A DNA stretch of 64,000 nt from Chryseobacterium arachidis (GTDB taxonomy: Bacteria > Bacteroidota > Bacteroidia > Flavobacteriales > Weeksellaceae): the NCBI RefSeq assembly GCF_900129245.1, contig NZ_FQUT01000007.1, forward strand, positions 1 through 64,000, given 5' to 3'. Of the stretch, positions 63,366 through 64,000 are shown one piece after another (the stretch's first letter is position 1; each line of letters begins with the position of its first letter). The notes beneath the pieces are model-generated. The model ran no database searches. It saw only the letters and a list, made by a program, of their open reading frames with translations, and was not told where the DNA came from. The position numbers were made by a program, and so were the translations under genes.

Positions 63366-64000
63366 TTAATAAATTTTGCTGATAAAATCTTTTAATGCAA
63401 CTGTTTTATTATCCTGTTTAAGATCGATTTTGGTGCTTTTTTTCTCAGGATCGATTGTCATGATAAAATCTGCCTCCTGTTTAGGATCAATAGTGTTGAA
63501 AACGGTATTAATATCCATTAAATCGAAATCAGCGGGAAGAACATTATTGCCTTTCAGAATATTATTACTGTAATATTCCTGATCTTTCGTAAAAAAGATA
63601 TTGGTTCCCATCTGTTTTCCCTGAGGATTGACAATTACCAACGATAAATAATAAGGAATAGCTAGCTCTTTCGCCGAAACTTTATACGTATCGGCTTCTC
63701 CGTTACAGGCCATATAGAATATTTTCTTCACCTGATACCCTTCCGGAAGCTCTACTATGGGTTTCCAGAAATATTTTTTCCTGTATTTTTCATACACAGA
63801 AGGGTCGGGATAACCGGATGTGCTGATGCGGTTTTTAACATCCGAAGACCACAAGAAATCACTTTTCAGCCTTTCGTCTGCATAGTCTTTTTCCAGCATA
63901 TACTGTGCATTTTCGTAAGCTTTATCTTTTGTAATTATTGTATCGTGTGCCTGAAAAAAAGCAATTTCTTTCTGAACTCCCGGAGCATTTATCCATAATG
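63366..64000 (-). CDS. Unknown protein of the effector cluster, 5' end outside the window
   Basis: The ORF ends with TAA at 63366. The frame stays open through base 63998 on the minus strand, reading LWINAPGVQKEIAFFQAHD before the first in-window ATG at 63899, so the start must lie outside the window. The visible part, about 211 residues, is soluble with a beta-rich C-terminus (PIVELPEGYQVKKIFYMACNGEAD, PYYLSLVIVNPQGKQMG). It is 9 bases before the Tle1-like gene, so it may encode its immunity protein, chaperone or a structural partner. No family recognised. Confidence 0.65.
   Translation of the reverse strand, partial: LWINAPGVQKEIAFFQAHDTIITKDKAYENAQYMLEKDYADERLKSDFLWSSDVKNRISTSGYPDPSVYEKYRKKYFWKPIVELPEGYQVKKIFYMACNGEADTYKVSAKELAIPYYLSLVIVNPQGKQMGTNIFFTKDQEYYSNNILKGNNVLPADFDLMDINTVFNTIDPKQEADFIMTIDPEKKSTKIDLKQDNKTVALKDFISKIY

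Overview
This is an AT-rich chromosomal window from a member of Bacteroidota, class Flavobacteriia, most likely Chryseobacterium or a close Weeksellaceae relative. Four observations point there. Several secreted proteins carry type IX secretion (T9SS) C-terminal sorting domains. Promoters follow the Bacteroidota form, a TAnnTTTG -7 element sometimes with TTG about 17-23 bases upstream, with little Shine-Dalgarno signal. SusC-like and TolC-like outer-membrane proteins are present. The intergenic spaces are full of short palindromic repeats of flavobacterial type. I saw no rRNA, tRNA, CRISPR array, transposase or prophage genes.

Layout. 0.2-2.4 kb: a ThDP-dependent enzyme overlapping a MEKHLA (PAS-like) gene. 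2.8-9.3 kb: a secreted thioredoxin protein, a DUF3575 protein, a NamZ-like muramidase, a LolC/E-type permease, a cystathionine-beta-synthase-like PLP enzyme and a YcxB-like protein. 9.3-15.5 kb: the CbpA/CbpM co-chaperone pair, a DAACS symporter, an aldehyde dehydrogenase with its DUF779 partner and a divergent AraC regulator. 15.5-23.5 kb: a decayed ORF, HMG-CoA synthase, a T9SS cargo protein, an M1 aminopeptidase with a small protein and a serine hydrolase, and thymidylate synthase. 23.8-31.0 kb: a TolC-MacA-MacB-type tripartite efflux operon followed by a LytS/LytTR two-component pair. 31.1-36.5 kb: an SDR, a GreA-like protein, a GH13 amylase lipoprotein, a pRiA4b ORF-3-like protein and a PhoR/PhoB-like pair. 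36.7-42.3 kb: a TonB-dependent receptor with two paralogous repeat-rich lipoproteins. 42.7-46.2 kb: two CodA-like amidohydrolases around an AraC regulator. 46.6-52.3 kb: hemL, a LysM glucosaminidase, an ACC deaminase/D-cysteine desulfhydrase, small proteins and another T9SS cargo protein. 52.6-54.1 kb: a secreted endonuclease I with a T9SS tail.

The right end, 54.2-64.0 kb, is the most unusual part. Ten minus-strand genes include a DUF4280 PAAR-like tip, a LysM protein, a Tle1-like DUF2235 lipase, a 923-residue signal-less protein with an internal OmpA-like domain and a hydrophobic stretch, a lipoprotein, and a GIDE/LemA membrane module. I read it as an effector-delivery (probably T6SSiii-linked) island that continues beyond the window.

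The intergenic DNA is also notable. I found at least three repeat families with two copies each inside the window: a ~170-200 bp element, a Flavo-1-like structured element, and a TTTGCAAAT-armed hairpin. Several single palindromes look like members of dispersed families. The spacer between the MacB-type ATPase and permease genes alone holds three such elements.
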